A stretch of DNA of 64,000 nt, taken from assembly GCF_000471905.2 (NCBI RefSeq), contig NW_006500103.1:1782031-1846030 (forward strand), given 5' to 3'. Source of the DNA: Amborella trichopoda (lineage: Eukaryota; Streptophyta; Magnoliopsida; Amborellales; Amborellaceae). Below, piece after piece: positions 44,658 through 59,809 of this stretch; position 1 is the first letter of the stretch; every line of letters begins with the position of its first letter. The translations under genes and the position numbers were made by a program. The notes beneath the pieces were generated by a model. That model had not been told where the DNA came from. It did no database searches and saw only the letters and a program-made list of their open reading frames with translations.

Positions 44658-45777
44658 TATGTGGTGCGAGAGAAAAAGGATGGAAAAAATTGCAATGTAT
44701 AATAAATATGTTCAGCCACAGGCAAGGCTGCCAAGAAAATTGTATTAAGATGCATTCATTATTGGATCCCCATAACTTGATTGAACAAGTAAAGTACTCC
44801 TCTGTTTTGATCCCTTTGAGAAAATGCCATGGAAAATTGCGAAAATTAAATCAGATGAGAAACTGAGAAAATCCAAGCTGAAGGCAATTGCTCCATCTTT
44901 TGTGGCAAAAAGTAAAGAAATAGCAAAGAGATAACTGCTGCAACCCAACAGCAATAAGAAAATTGAAGAAAATAAGATATATAGATATAATACGGCTTCT
45001 TCCTTTGATTTCTTCTAAGCTGTGTTCAAGGATCTGCAACCACAAAGATTGGAATTACTAGAACCATGACATGATCAGGATGAAATTGAGTTGGAGGAAA
45101 AGCAAAATCATTAATCACATAAAAACTGGATTAAAGAACTGGAAAAATTGAGTGGTTTACGACTTCATGAGGGATAAATGAGGTTTTTGCAATTTTCAAT
45201 TAATCTAGTCGCTATTTCGGAGTTAAAGAGGGTACCAAAGAGGTTGAGGGAGGGTACCTAGTCACCATGGCAAAGAAGTTTCACCGTTTTATTCAACAAA
45301 AAAAATCATGGGATCAATGCTTTCTCCTTGCCCCTTGTGCACTAAGATTTCTCCTAGCAGTAATCCAGATGAATCCAAAATGAGATAAAACTCCAATGAG
45401 ATCCCAATCCATTATGGGTGCTTAAACATGACATAAAATTGGCCCTTGAAATCGCTTGAGCTAGACAAAGCCATGGCCAAAGCTGAACGGAGAAGAATGG
45501 AGCCAAAAGGAGAATAAAAACCAATCTGTACACCTTCAACCCTCTCATAACTAACTTGAGAGTTGAGAGATCATAGATGGAGTACCAAGAGAGAGAAAAA
45601 TGTGATGTGTTTAAACTGTAAAGCACTTATTGTTGCACAGATGTTGTGGATTCCAACTTGAACCATGTTTACCTTGAACAAAAAGAACAGAACTACAAAA
45701 AGGAATGCATTTTAAACTAATCCTGTTGCAGGAAATTGTCCCACAAAGCGAGGATGGGGATTGAAAGATATACATCC
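44658..45777. other. PPR 3' flank and intergenic DNA
   Basis: No gene or clear repeat seen. Confidence 0.4.
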
Positions 45778-45780
45778 TTA

Positions 45781-46758
45781 GGGGCCGATTGGGTACCTGT
45801 AAATCAATTACAAGGAAATAGATGATTAGGAAATTCATCATTCCTAGTGTTTGGGTACGCACATGATAAGCAGGAAATGAAGCGCATTACCAAAAATCTC
45901 CTTCAAAACCGTGAAATCAATTACCCACCCCAAGAGCTGGAAAATGCATTACAGAGTTGACGGGTAATGTGAAGCTTGACGGACCCGCTACAAAACATAC
46001 AATAGATCTCATATAAGTGTTAAGTGTGACTCTCTCTCTCTCTAAAGTCTTACCTAAATTTGAAGACCAAAACTTTTTAATTTTACCAAGGTGCTCCTCT
46101 TCCCTTTTCGCTTTCTAAAATATTCACCCCTTTTTTTTATGTAATGCCCTTCTTTTTGTAAGTGTTCTCTGCAAATTTAAATGTATTGGTACTTTCTTCA
46201 CTATACACATGTCATCAAAATATTGTTGTTATATTAATATGAGAATTATAATTGTTATTTATTTAGTTTTAATTGATATTTTCATTAACAAAGGAAAAAT
46301 ATTAAGAGATATAAAAAAAGCACATTACTATATGCAAAATTTATGCAATATTTCCAAGCCAAAATGACGGTAATGCATTTCGTAGATTTCCTTTAGACAT
46401 AGCCAAACAACAACAATAGCTTTTTAACATAATAATTATAGGGAGAAGAGAAATTAAATTAATCCATGTGGATATTACATATATTGAAAAATAAAGTAGT
46501 TTTAATTGATTATTTATCCTAAAAAAGAAAAAAAATATTAAAAAAACCACTATAGATAAAATTAACACAGTATTTCCTAGCCAAAAAATATTGATTATGG
46601 ATCTTCCATATTTCTTCTAGACATAGCCAAACAGTAACAATGTATTTCCCAGGTTGCATCTAGATACTACCCAAACGGTAACAATCCATTTGTAGGTAAT
46701 GTTTTACGCCGATAATATATTTCCCTTACGATATATTTCCAGGTACCTAAACAACCCC
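45781..46758. mobile_element. Non-autonomous PIF/Harbinger-like element
   Basis: 978 bp. Left end GGGGCCGATTGGGTACCTG, right end CAGGTACCTAAACAACCCC (inverted, with two or three mismatches). Flanked by TTA on both sides, the target duplication of PIF/Harbinger. The interior holds related words (CTAGACATAGCCAAACAGTAAC and variants at about 46,395, 46,618 and 46,660) and no transposase. Confidence 0.8.
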
Positions 46759-46761
46759 TTA

Positions 46762-48794
46762 AAGTGATGAGTGGCCATAGATCAGGAGCCAAAGAAGTTG
46801 ATAACTTGATGTGCATGAAAAGTAGGGATTGCCCCAATGAATCCACGCATATGCAAAATTGTCACTGAACACAGTTGTAATAAAACAGCACAAAATTGCA
46901 GAAGGCTGTGCCAAAAATAAGCAGATCAAGGTCTAGAATCTAATGTTACATACCAATGGTACAGTATATCCTCTCATCAAATGCACCATACGGATTATTG
47001 AGATTGATGATGTTTAGATGTGTGTCATTTATATTAGTGCTATTTTCTACTAGATCAAGTTCTTCTATTTTATGTGGCTGCAACCTATGACCCCTTCAAA
47101 TTGGTGCAGAATTAAAGATCCTTCAGTTTGCAACAAGTGACAGCCATTGCAGCACCAACAACTACAAACATCAAACAATACCAGTTCTCACAAGCTCCAA
47201 AACAGCCTAAGAAGTGATGACTTAAAAAATAAATAAAAAAAGCCAAAAAACGGAGCAAGCTCTAAGTCCTATTCAGAGGCTCAGAAATCATGTCAACATC
47301 TGCACAATTGCATAACCCGATTCAAGGTTGGGAATCTCAGATGACGGATGATCCAAATAGAGAATATATACAATAAATGCACAATCGTTCAAAGTTAGCA
47401 CACTCCGACAGACTTCACATGCTAAAATAACAAAAGAAAAGTGAATTTCACATGCTAGAACAACTAGTGCTATATGCACTTAATTGCATATAAGATATCA
47501 AGCCAATTTGCAAGTGAAAAGAAGGCTGTTGAGAATTATGAATATGAGTCAGAAGCTGAAAGTCTAATGCTCCAAATGAAAAGATCATGATGGTAACATC
47601 ATGAGGAGAACATAAATGTCAGCATCTAGACCAGAGCTTAAAATATTGTCTGTCCAACTCAAGAGACTGCATCAGGAGCGAGGTGAATCCACGCCGAGGC
47701 CCAAAAACCCAGATCTCTGAATTCTCCTGTTTTTTCATTTTTTTTTTGGTTTTGCTTATTATTAAAACCTTCCTGGTCCAACTTGGACTCACCTGAGTCA
47801 GACTAGGGAAATCAGATCAGGAACCTAGCATGTCCCTACTCAAGTCCAACTACTTTTTAATCACTGATGTATACAAATCATATGGGGAGATATATTCTAT
47901 TACTAAAAATGGTTTTATCTAAAACAATGTGGAACTGAACAAATGCAGGCAGCAATAACTCTCTTCAATCCACATTAAGAATGGATGATATCTTCGACCT
48001 GAAAAAATATCAGGCTGAAATTCTTCCACCAAAAATTAACAATATATGCCTATAGAATATTAGGCAAGGTTAGGTAGGCAAAAACTAGTATTCAGGCAAA
48101 CATCGGAAACAATCATATTCACTCAAACCAAATCTCCCAATAAATAATGTTGAGTTGAAAAGCTTGAATATACCCCTGCTGAAACTCAACCAAGAACCTT
48201 ATATACATAAACCCCTTTCATTCTAATGCATATAAAGAAAATAGGCAAATAACACTAGTCCAAAATATATTAATTATGAAGTCTTAACTTTTGGAGAAAA
48301 CAAAAGTCAGTCCTCCCATCTGTAGGTTCAGGAGATAACACACACAAGGCATGTAATACCTGCACTCAAGCATAACATATATTGTATAAGACAAATAAAT
48401 TGGAATACAAGGTAAAGGTAATGATACACCCGAGAAGCCATCCGCTCTTTTTAAAGATTTAATGGCATATTAGCTACATTAATAACAGTACACTTCATGC
48501 CTCTAAAAGTTGATAGAGATCTAGTTGAATCAGAAGAACCATATGCAAAGAATGATATTGTTATCGTCTAACATAATCGGGCTTAAACTGTATAACCCGT
48601 ACTCAATTTCAGCCTATCCTATTGATAAATTAACCACTATCTTGCTGAACATAATTGCCATTTCTTAGAACTGAATCCTCTAATAAAAAGAAAAACGAGA
48701 AAACACAGAAATCTAAAAGAAATTGCTGAACTCTAAACAACAAAAAGAGTCAAAACAAACAATCACAACCCATGCCTAAGAAATCCATAAACCC
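46762..48794. other. GGPPS 3' flank and intergenic DNA
   Basis: About 2 kb without a recognisable gene or repeat. The GGPPS 3' UTR must lie at the upper end. Confidence 0.4.
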
Positions 48795-50399
<1,605 letters not shown>

Positions 50400-51110
50400 T
50401 ACAAACTTTCATATGAGGTTGCAACCTTAAAATGTAGAATTAAGGTGGCCCCAAAAAATCTATCGGAAAATGCAGTTTTGATGTTTTAAAAACCTCTTAA
50501 TGATAATCTCAACGTCTAGATGCATTAGGGGTGGCAGTGGGTCGGGTACCAGGTCGTGTCGGCTAGACTTGAACCCGGACACAAGTTTTAGACTTGGACC
50601 CGACCTTACGGGTTCAAAATTTGGACACATACCCAAACCCATCGGGTCTTAGGTCTACATGTCTGTCTTGAGTCTAGTCGGATCAATTGCCACCCTATGA
50701 TTATAAGTTTTTTGTTTTTTTGTCATTTTCTTTACTATCATATACACGTATTATTTACAACATCTCCAGTATTGCAACATTTATTATGTATTGGTAATAT
50801 TTGTAAATACCCATGTAATATATACTGACATTATTTGAGTTGTATATGGGTCGGGTCCAGCTGGACTCGGACCCAAAGTCAGATCTACCTGTCAGGTCTC
50901 AGGTCTGATCGGGTCCATTGCCACCCTAAGATACATAAATATGAAAACAAAAAAGGACTTTGGAGTCTCAAAAATAGTAAATCTTACATCATATTATCTC
51001 CACTATCTTTTTTTAAGATTTTCATGTGTTTATAGATCTACTTGATTTTAAGTATTTATAGAATTTAAAATTTTATAATTAGATATGAAAATAGATTCTC
51101 AAACCATTAT
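50400..51110 (+). mobile_element. MITE of the ~380-bp family, copy 5, split by a hAT MITE
   Basis: The left half (50,400-50,525: TGAGGTTGCAACCTTAAAAT, then TCTCAACGTCTAG) and right half (50,929 on: ATACATAAATATGAAAAC, then ATTATCTCCACTATC) align with successive parts of the copy that starts at 51,118. It lacks its own right end, being abutted or truncated by that next copy. Confidence 0.75.
50526..50928. mobile_element. hAT-like MITE nested in another MITE
   Basis: 403 bp. Left end TAGGGGTGGCAGTGGGTCGG, right end GGGTCCATTGCCACCCTA. Flanked by AGATGCAT (50,518-50,525) and AGATACAT (50,929-50,936), an 8-bp target duplication with one later change. The uninterrupted sister copy at about 51,236 has a single GAGATGCATGA at the equivalent place, which confirms the insertion site. 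Confidence 0.85.
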
Positions 51111-51117
51111 AAAAAAA

Positions 51118-51610
51118 GAAAAAGTTTATATAAGGTTGCAATCTTAAAATGTAGAACTACGGATGCACCTCAAAAATCATCGGAAAAGGTTGTTTTAATG
51201 TTGAAAAACCCTTTGATTGATCATCTCGACATCGAGATGCATGACTACAAAAAATTAAAAAAAAATTGAGTCTTAGAAATGGTGAATCTTACAACATATT
51301 ATCTAGACCGTCCATTTTCAATACTTTCATATGTTTATAGATCTACTTGGTTTTAACCATTTTTAGAATTTAAAATTTTATAATTATATATAAAAATAGA
51401 TTTTAAGATAATCCTAAGAATATTTTACATCAAAATCATATATTATGATAAAATTTGAAGGTACATATTAATTGGATTGTATAAGATTACAACCTCATGG
51501 AAACAACACCCTATAAAAAATTCTGACACCTAAATTATATCTTATGATAAAATTTAGAGGTTGGCCTTATTTTGATTGTTTAAAGTCGCAGCCTTATACA
51601 AACTGCAGCC
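51118..51610 (+). mobile_element. MITE of the ~380-bp family, copy 6
   Basis: Left end AAGTTTATATAAGGTTGCAA, right end CGCAGCCTTATACAAACTGC. Longer than other copies because the right part is partly repeated (AATCATATATTATGATAAAATTTG at about 51,441 and TTATATCTTATGATAAAATTTAG at about 51,534). Confidence 0.75.
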
Positions 51611-52151
51611 CTCTAAAATCCCATATTATTCAGTCTTTACAAACAAGAAAGGTGCGCTCTCTCTCTAAAATGGCCGGATGCGTAGAGTAGGTTCCTTCTC
51701 TCTCTAACATGCAAAATGTCTCTCTCTCTCTAACCCCAATTCAATGATTTGCACTTTCTCTCTCTACATTTGCTCTTTACCTCTTTACAATCCAAGAACT
51801 CCCTATAGCATTCATTCTCTTCCCAATCCTAGCAAAATAGTTTAATCTACGTTTTTTCTCTCTAAGCCTTTACAAGTTTGATCCACATTTTCTCTCTCTA
51901 AGCTTTGTCTTTTTCTCTTTCTGATCATCGATTTATTGAATCTTTCCCCCCTCTCTCTCTCTAAATTCCCTCTCTAGGTCTGTGCAAAAGTACAATTTGA
52001 AAAATCTTAAGCTCGTGCAGGAGCACTTTGTTTATTTACTCCCTCAATTAAAAACCAATATAAGTGTGTTTAGATCTCAAATTGCACATGTGACTTTTTC
52101 AATCTAACAACTGTTAAAAAATATGAAGATAAAAATGTAATCTATATATTC
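51611..52151. other. CT-rich intergenic DNA
   Basis: Many CTCTCTCTAA words between 51,655 and 51,980, leader-like, but no coding exon follows on the plus strand. Confidence 0.4.
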
Positions 52152-52527
52152 TTTAAAGGCTGTGATTTGTACAAGGTTGTAACCTTAAACAATCAAATTA
52201 AGATGCATCTCCAAATTTTATCATAAATATAATTTTGGTGTAAAAAATTCTTAAGATGGCTTGAAAATCTATTTTTATCTCCCATTATAAAATTTTAAAC
52301 TCATCAAGTAAATCTATAAATGGTTGAAAATCTTGAAAATGGACGGTCCAGATAATGTGTTGCAATATACATATTTTTCTAACTCAAAATCTTTTTCCTC
52401 TCACACATTCATACATCTCGATGTTTTACATGATCAATTAGAGGGTTTTCCAACATCAAAACCACATTTTATGATGGACTTTTACCGTGCAATTTAATTC
52501 TACATCAACCTATATAAACTTTTTTAC
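52152..52527 (-). mobile_element. MITE of the ~380-bp family, copy 7 (reverse)
   Basis: Contains AAAATGGACGGTCCAGATAA, GTGTTGCAATATAC and TTAGAGGGTTTTCCAACATC in the same order as copy 2, and ends CCTATATAAACTTTTT. Confidence 0.75.
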
Positions 52528-52861
52528 TTCTTTAAAAAAAAAGGAATATCCTAATACTTATAAAGACTTCAAGTTTTTAGGATGAGATATGAAGAACTCA
52601 AAATAATATATTTTCAAAATAATTTCATAATAAATATTAGATGGATCCAAAATTCTATACGAAAAAATCCTACCAAAGGACTTATTTACTTAAGAGAGTA
52701 AATGTACAATATGGTAGCATGGGATCATATAATTCAAGGTGTGACCTCTGTAGACTTGAATCACCGGTGGTCGTCGCTCTCTCTCAAATCATTAGAGTTG
52801 GAAATGGACCTTGAACACGTATTGCACATGGATGTAAATCCCACTCTGTAGCAAAAATTAT

Positions 52862-53165
52862 ACAATGGACACGGTTTCTATGCGACCAAGCCCGCATATG
52901 TAGAAGTGCGGGCCTCTTAATAAATCTATTTTTGAGATGGATTTTATTAAATAATTTTTAAGGATATGTAGTCTTTGACATGGAAATCATAAGTATGAAT
53001 AAATAAATAAATTTTAAAAACTAAAAATAATAATTCTAATAAAATAACATTTGAATTGTCAACTTTCATCGTTTTTAGATGAAGAAACTGAAATTAGATG
53101 GAACACATGCTTGCATCCATCTTTAAGATGGATGCTTTACACTTTCTGGACCGTATATGATTTTC
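52862..53165. repeat. ~300-bp repeat, copy 2 (inverted relative to 39.6 kb)
   Basis: Begins GGTTTCTATGCGACCAAGCC, followed by a GCCCGCAT/GTGCGGGC hairpin, AATAAATCTATTTTTGAGAT and, near its end, TTACACTTTCTGGACCGTAT. The same blocks run in reverse order at 39,600-39,900. Confidence 0.6.
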
Positions 53166-53556
53166 ATTCTCTGTTATCCTTTTGTTTGATTTGAAAATCA
53201 TGTAAACTATTTTTTTTATATTTTTAAAAGATTCACATTTTTTTGATGTACACACGTTTCAAATTTCAAGTGATTTGGATTTGGAAAAAAAAAATTAAAA
53301 TTCAAACACTACCAGACATCCGTGATCGTCAGATCGGCCCCGATTCAATCTGGGCCATTGGGCTCATTTATATATATATATATAAGTATTTCTTTAATAT
53401 ACTCAACTTTTTTGGACACTCATATACCCTTGTTTTGTCATACAATTTTTTTTTTAATAAAACCACTTTCCGTAATCATGAGGAGTGTGATAGATATTTT
53501 TATAAAAACGTAGTGCCATTTATTATTGATTAAGAAGCAATCAATTGCTCCATATG

Positions 53557-53620
53557 ATACCTGACCGGTTTCAAGTATGAGACCAACCATGCCCAGACCC
53601 GACCAAAACCGGTCAGGTAT
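53557..53620. repeat. 15-bp perfect inverted repeat
   Basis: ATACCTGACCGGTTT at 53,557-53,571 and its complement at 53,606-53,620, separated by 34 bp. Probably a decayed short MITE. Confidence 0.75.
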
Positions 53621-55620
53621 AAATCCACTTTTTCAATAATCCATTTTGATGGCTTTTCTCATCTTATTTATTTTCTATTTCTATTAGTCCTTTTTAACTT
53701 GCATCTGACTTTAAAAGATCTTTTAGATATTTTTTACCATTTTTTAAGCATTTTTCGCTTTTTTTGCGGTGTACCTAACATTATCAAGTCCACTCAAACT
53801 CAGCCGACTTACTCGGCTCGGCCAAAGGCCGAGTACCTTGGCCGTGTTGATTTCTGTACACTGTACCTAACATCATTCCAATAAGGTCCTTGAATCAGCC
53901 CACCTCCCCCACTACTACTAAGGAAATCAACAAATTACCTATCCAATCTATTAATTCCATGTATACATGGGATTCTGGAAAGAGTAGGCTTGACATGAAA
54001 ATTACTCAGCCAATTAACATATCTTTAAGGGCCGCTAAGGAGAGAGGGTTCGTTGTCACCATCATCATCGTAACATTTTCTCAACTATGAGGTTGACTCA
54101 TGCAAAAGTACATCTATACACCACCTAGGCAATGATCGTATTATCTTAAGGAATAAGAGTAAAAAATCAAATTGGAGTAACTATCAAAGGGAAAAAATAT
54201 TTAAATGAGTAAATTCTTCCTTATAAGTCACAACAAATAAAATAAAATAAAAATTATTTTCAATAAAATAGTTGACCAAAAAACCCCTCAAAAGTTTTAA
54301 GGGAATTTTAGTCAATATATTTTATTCATAATATTTCATTATTATTTTCATTTAGTATGCAATTTAAAAATACATATATCCTAATTTCAAGTAAAAATAA
54401 ATGTTTATATATCCTAAAATTTCAGGTAAAAATATTTGTTAAATTAAAAATAAAAATAAAAAAAGAAATTAACTTCCAACCATTAGATGTGGCACGGTCC
54501 AATATGAACCATTGAAGCGTCCCCGGCATGTGGACGCTATACCATCCCATAATCAAATTGGCAGCTAATATTTGAAAGAAATGCAATTAAAATGTTGAAA
54601 AAAAGCTAAAATACTGTAATTAAACTAAAATGGAAATGACTGACAGGAAAAAGCATACCAAGAGCCTATCAGCACAAATTTAAGATGAAATTAGGGTTTA
54701 AGAGGCTGTAGGCAGGGAGATACTCGAGAATTTCTGACCTAGGTTCAGGAATTAGAGACGAATTGGGAGAACGAGGGTGAACTGTGGACTAATTAGGACC
54801 TACTAGCACTAACTAAAACTAGTATAGGCTTAGAAAAATCGTATATAGGTTTAATTAGGACTATTCAGGGCCAGAAATTGTGTATAGGGCAGAGAAGAGG
54901 GGTTCATGGTTTAGAAAGCTTGTAAGTCTTGGGAAATCGAACTTTCGAGGATTCAGGTAATTTGGACCCTAGGGTGTATGGTGGATTCTGATAAGATCTA
55001 TGAAATTAACATGAACCGATCAATTTCAGATGCCTACAATGACAACAATCAGAATTCTTATGCTGCATACTACTAGTATACATGGTGATGGGTTAGTCAT
55101 TATTGATGCCTACATGTCATAGCTCATCTGAAATATCTACTACAATATATGAATAACTTTACACGAACATTTTCTTCTACAAGAAATTTCGAGTATCGAT
55201 TTATAGTCCGTCTAAAGTTATGACCCTTGATAGAGATGGCAAGCATTCGAAAAAATTTCTATCAATGTAGTTATGACCCTTATAACCGATCCCAAATAGT
55301 TGGGATGAGACTCGGATAATGATTATGCTGATATGAAGGAAGTTTGAATCTCCTAGGGGCACCATAAATATGCGATGTTTCGTAGTATACTGTAGCTAGT
55401 GACACTTGCAACAAAACAGTTGACATTCCACTTCTCTACATTGATACAGATGGCAAGCATTCGAAAAAATTTCTAACACCCTCTGCAGAGGACTTGTATT
55501 CTCATCATGAATCACCTGAGAGCCTTCAGCTCTCCTACAAATTCAGATTGACAACGTACATATATTTTTCTCCACAAGTTGATTTGGGGTGCATGTTAAC
55601 AATCACCAATACAATATGAA
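53621..55620. other. Intergenic DNA with repeat scraps
   Basis: No gene seen. A 27-bp word (GATGGCAAGCATTCGAAAAA...) occurs at 55,237 and 55,448. An RTE-like phrase (TATGACCCTTATAACCGATC, then CCAAATAGTTGGGATGAGAC) lies near 55,270-55,310. Confidence 0.4.
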
Positions 55621-55739
55621 ATAAAATGTGTTTGTTTGGCCTTTCTCAAGTTTCACAGAAGAACACGATATGAGGACTAACTCTTGTGGGGAGGGGAATA
55701 TTATGCTCAGTAACAAGTGTGGGAGTGGCTTCATAGTTC

Positions 55740-55936
55740 ATACATTGATTTACAATTTAGTTTCTCAATCAACGACTCCCACATTTATGCATTGTGATAA
55801 CAATAATATTACATGGTTTGCTTCTGCTCCAAAGTTTCTCGATGACATGAACTGTACACAGGTAGATCGGCATCTAGACGAAAATGCCAATATTCGGGGA
55901 TACCTCACTTCCAAATATGCCAACTTCGCAATGTAG
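55740..55936 (+). mobile_element. Degenerate Ty1/copia RNase H fragment
   Basis: The frame reads FMHCDNNNITWFASAPKFLD, then CTQVDRHLDE. This fits the copia RNase H pattern CDN..., IA.NP.FH, then H...D.H (the catalytic-aspartate segment). It is only about 65 residues, with a stop at 55,936. Confidence 0.6.
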
Positions 55937-56683
55937 ACCTCACCAGAGGAACAATGTGGTCGACTACTCCTTGTATCCATATCAGTCTCAGAGCACTGGT
56001 TTAAGGGTGGTGAGACACCTATTTTGTGCAGTTTCTTTCCTATCATGCATATGGATTATAGGATTTTGAGTGTGCACATGCTTGCATGTGTGTATACATG
56101 AGTGTCAGCAATTGTGTTCCCAGTGATACTAATGAGGACTAAACTCCCTCTTTCACATGATTGGCATAAATCATAAGTTTACAAAAAAGATAAGCTCCAA
56201 ACAGAAAAAAGGAAAATCCAAGAAGCAAAGTTAATTGAAGAAAATACAGAAGAGAAAACAAAAGAAAAGTAAAATCTCAGGAAACTCAAAATTGGTTTTC
56301 CTCTCTTTCCTTTCACTTTACATCCTATAGAGTCTCTTTGCTAATATTGTACACATGAACTATCAAAATTATTGCCATGAACCAAAAACCTTTGCCCTTC
56401 AATTGTAACAAAGGCAGATACTTAATAAACGACTCAAAAAGAAGCTAGAAAGCTTGTCCACCATTCTCCTCAATTAAATACTAACGACCACTACCCACAG
56501 TCACCCAATAAAAATCATTAAAAAAGGAAGGAAATAAAAGTTACAAGAAATATAATAAATGAACATCCACAAAACATCTTAACCCAATGGGGACCAGCTT
56601 TCCTACCCACTATCCTCCAAGAAAACAGCAAACTATCAAACAGATTAATCAAATAAGCCACCAGGATTGGGTCTCCAAAAATG
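55937..56683. other. IF-2 3' flank
   Basis: Presumed 3' UTR of the IF-2 gene at its upper end. Nothing else recognised. Confidence 0.4.
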
Positions 56684-57505
56684 TCAACATTCGATACGCA
56701 CAGCTCCACTTTCTGATGATATGAACTTGGGTTTCCTGTTTACAAGCTCGAGGCACTGTACAATGTCTCCGACCTGGAAATCATGACAGTCTTGGATGAC
56801 CAACCCACACTCGTTCCCCTTCCCAACAGCCTCAACATCCTGTTTCTCTCTCTTGATCGAGACACATGAGCCCTCAAAAACAACTTCACCACTCCTTAGA
56901 AGTCTCATGGTTGAAGACTTAGTGACTCGACCATCAGTTACTCGGCAGCCTGCAATCTTCACATCTGCACCCTTTGCCTTGCTCCTCCCCGTGAGCTCGA
57001 AGATACTGAGCACTTGAGCCTCACCTGCCACCATGGTCTCATTGATACCTGGTGCCTTGTTCACAATGAGGTCACCTATGTCCTCAAGAAGATGGTAAAT
57101 GACACGGTGCTGCCGTATCTGCAAGAATTATAAGTTTCAGTTTTGAATTTTTTTTCCTTGAGAGATAAATAATAGGTATAAAGTTTGTAGGGAAAGGTCA
57201 AATAACATGAGAAATGCAACTTAATGGACAGAGAAACTTGACAGGAGTTTGTGAAACATGATTATGGGTATTTTCTTTTTTGCGGTGGCAGGTGGAAAGA
57301 ACTAGGAAAATACCACCACCTGTTCCATTACATAACAACACATTGCTAATGTCTTTAAAAAACTTATAGAGCTACGAGCCTTGAAAACCTCATGAAACTA
57401 CTCAAGACAATAAGCAAATGATGCAATTTGGTGTTAAGAGGGAGTGAGAACACAATGCTAACGTCGGGAGGGAGGAAGGGAGGGAGGGAGGGGAAAGAGA
57501 GAGAG

Positions 57506-57537
<32 letters not shown>

Positions 57538-59219
57538 CAGGAATGGGGGTCATTAGAAGGCAAGGTACCTTTATGCTGGCTCGATTTGCTGCCTGAATAA
57601 CAGAACTTAGTGGGTTGCGTATGTTGAACCCCACTATGCATGCTCCACAAGCTTGTGCCAAGTCAACATCAGACTGAGAGATGGGCCCAACCCCAGTGTG
57701 GACAATGTTTACAAAAACCTGGCAATCACAATAGTTAATAACAACAATAATACAATGAAAGATGAAAAACCACCACCACTAAACTCAAGATAAAGAATTT
57801 CAGAAACAAGCATTACTTATCCATCACCAGAAAATGATCCATTTGCTCAATTCAATAAATTTGCACCTAACATAGAGTATATTGGTGCATCAAGAAGTTC
57901 GATGTGTTTTAGAAGCTTTTGCATTATGAGAAGGGGGAAAAAAAAGGGCAGCTTTCAATATCATGAAAACAAAATCCAATGGGCAAGCTAAATATAGCGG
58001 AACATAAACTAATAGGAAAGCATTAAACATTATGAGAACAAAAACAATGGGAAAGCTTTTAAAATCAGGACAATAAGAACAATAGGAGAGCTAACAGGTA
58101 TGAGAACAAAAACCAATGGGAAAGCTTTTGAGATCAAGAGAACAAAAACTCAAGGCTTCATAAATTCATCTACCTGTCACCTACCTGAGGACTGTTTAGG
58201 CTCTTCAAGGCATCTGTCACTGCCTGAACAGTACCTTGCACATCAGCTTTAACTATAATAGGCATCTCCACCCTTTCTGTTCCTTCATCTGTTCCAGAAG
58301 TTTCCATCCTACCTTCATTGAGATTCTTCAGCCTCTCTTCTTCCAATCTCTTCTTCCTCCCTACACTAAGCATCCTTGCTCTTTCCTCTGAATCCACAAC
58401 AGTGATATCATCACCAGCCATTGGAAGTCCCCTAATACCCTCAATCTCAACGGGCATTGCAGGCCCTGCTAGCTCAGTAACCTTACCCATCATATCCCTG
58501 ATAGCTCTAATTCTCCCCCACTCTGCTCCAACAACAATATGTTGGCCACAAACGAGAGTTCCTGATCTCACGATCGCAGTTGCCAAAGGCCCACGCCCTC
58601 TATCAAGCCTCGCCTCCACTACATAAGCATGGGCAGGCCCATCTACACGTGCTTTAAGATCCATCAACTCAGCTTGAAGAAGCAGTGCTTCCTCTAACTT
58701 ATCCAAACCAATTTTGTTTGTTGCTGAAACTTCAACAACTTGAACATCGCCACCCATTTCCTCCAGCGATAAACCTTCAGAGCAAAGCTGGATCCTAACT
58801 TTTTCAGGATCAGCAGAGGGCTTGTCACACTTGTTGATAGCAACCACAATGGGCACATTTGCAGCTTTTGCATGAGCCATGGCTTCGAGAGTTTGGGGCA
58901 TCACCCCATCATCGGCAGCCACCACAAGAACCACTATATCTGTAACTGCTGCTCCCCTTGCTCTCATTGCACTGAAGGCTGCATGGCCTGGGGTGTCTAA
59001 GAAAGTGATTGAAGCCCCAGACGGCATGGCCACAACAAAAGCACCGACATGTTGGGTTATTCCACCAGCTTCTTTAGCTGCAACAGAAGTTTGTCGAAGA
59101 GCATCGAGAAGGGAAGTTTTTCCATGATCAACATGACCCATTACTGTTACAACCGGCGGTCTTCGCTCAAGTTTGGCACCTTCTTCAGAGTGGAGACGCC
59201 TCACATTGGCTCCTACTTC
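56684..59219 (-). CDS. IF2: Mitochondrial-type translation initiation factor IF-2, last three coding exons
   Basis: Exons 59,219-58,185 (345 codons), 57,718-57,569 (50) and 57,118-56,684 (144 plus stop) join in phase 0. The GTPase domain has G1 GHVDHGKT, switch [11 protein letters not shown]4 NKCD and a G5-like SAT. It is followed by domain II ([20 protein letters not shown]), [51 protein letters not shown] and the C-terminal [14 protein letters not shown] and [20 protein letters not shown]-2 binds GTP and formyl-Met-tRNA and joins ribosomal subunits in organelles. The last residues [13 protein letters not shown] complete the protein. The N-terminal exons are absent before position 64,000, so the gene continues off the right edge. 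Confidence 0.93.
57470..57537. repeat. (GGGA)n/(GA)n tract in an IF-2 intron
   Basis: GGGAGGGA units followed by an uninterrupted GA run, in the intron before the last exon. Confidence 0.9.
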
Positions 59220-59809
59220 CTATCAAATGTCAGGGAACAGAGGTCACATCAGTTAAAGGAAAAGAGATAAGCAGTAAGTAGGAACCAATGATATGACAAC
59301 ATGATGGAGCTTCATTGGAAGTTTGCCCCTCGCGTACACCAGTAAACAATTACCCAATCGAGATAAGAAAGCAAACAACAAAGGAGGCAAGTCTATTTTC
59401 CCGTGCATATGGTTGTGGGAGCTAAACACAAAACATTCATAAGAGCAACCAACATTGCATCATACCACAAAACAATTACTTCTGGAACATTAAGTCGCCA
59501 TATTTTCAATGGACGACAACCAAAGTACCAAACCACTGTTCATGTATGAAGTGCAATTAGTCAAATAAATTGATTTAACAATTCTGGTAAAAGAAAAATT
59601 CACTAATTAATGCCAGAACAATGTCACCCTCACCATTTTTAAGAATGGGTAGAAAAGCCTCTCCACATTCAACATTCAATTCACTTTTGGTAGCACAGTT
59701 TCCATGCTTTTGAAGGCCTTCATGTTGTGCTCTAATATGGAGCTATGGACCAACTTTGTCAAGGAGTAGTACTTCAGTATATATTTATTTTGTATTTTTT
59801 GGGAGAATG
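59220..59809 (-). other. IF-2 intron sequence
   Basis: No upstream IF-2 exon found. Unremarkable sequence. Confidence 0.4.

Noticed and set aside
57402..57661. Ser/Leu-rich open frames in the IF-2 intron
   Set aside because: They are translations of a GA/GGGA microsatellite and the adjoining exon in another frame.
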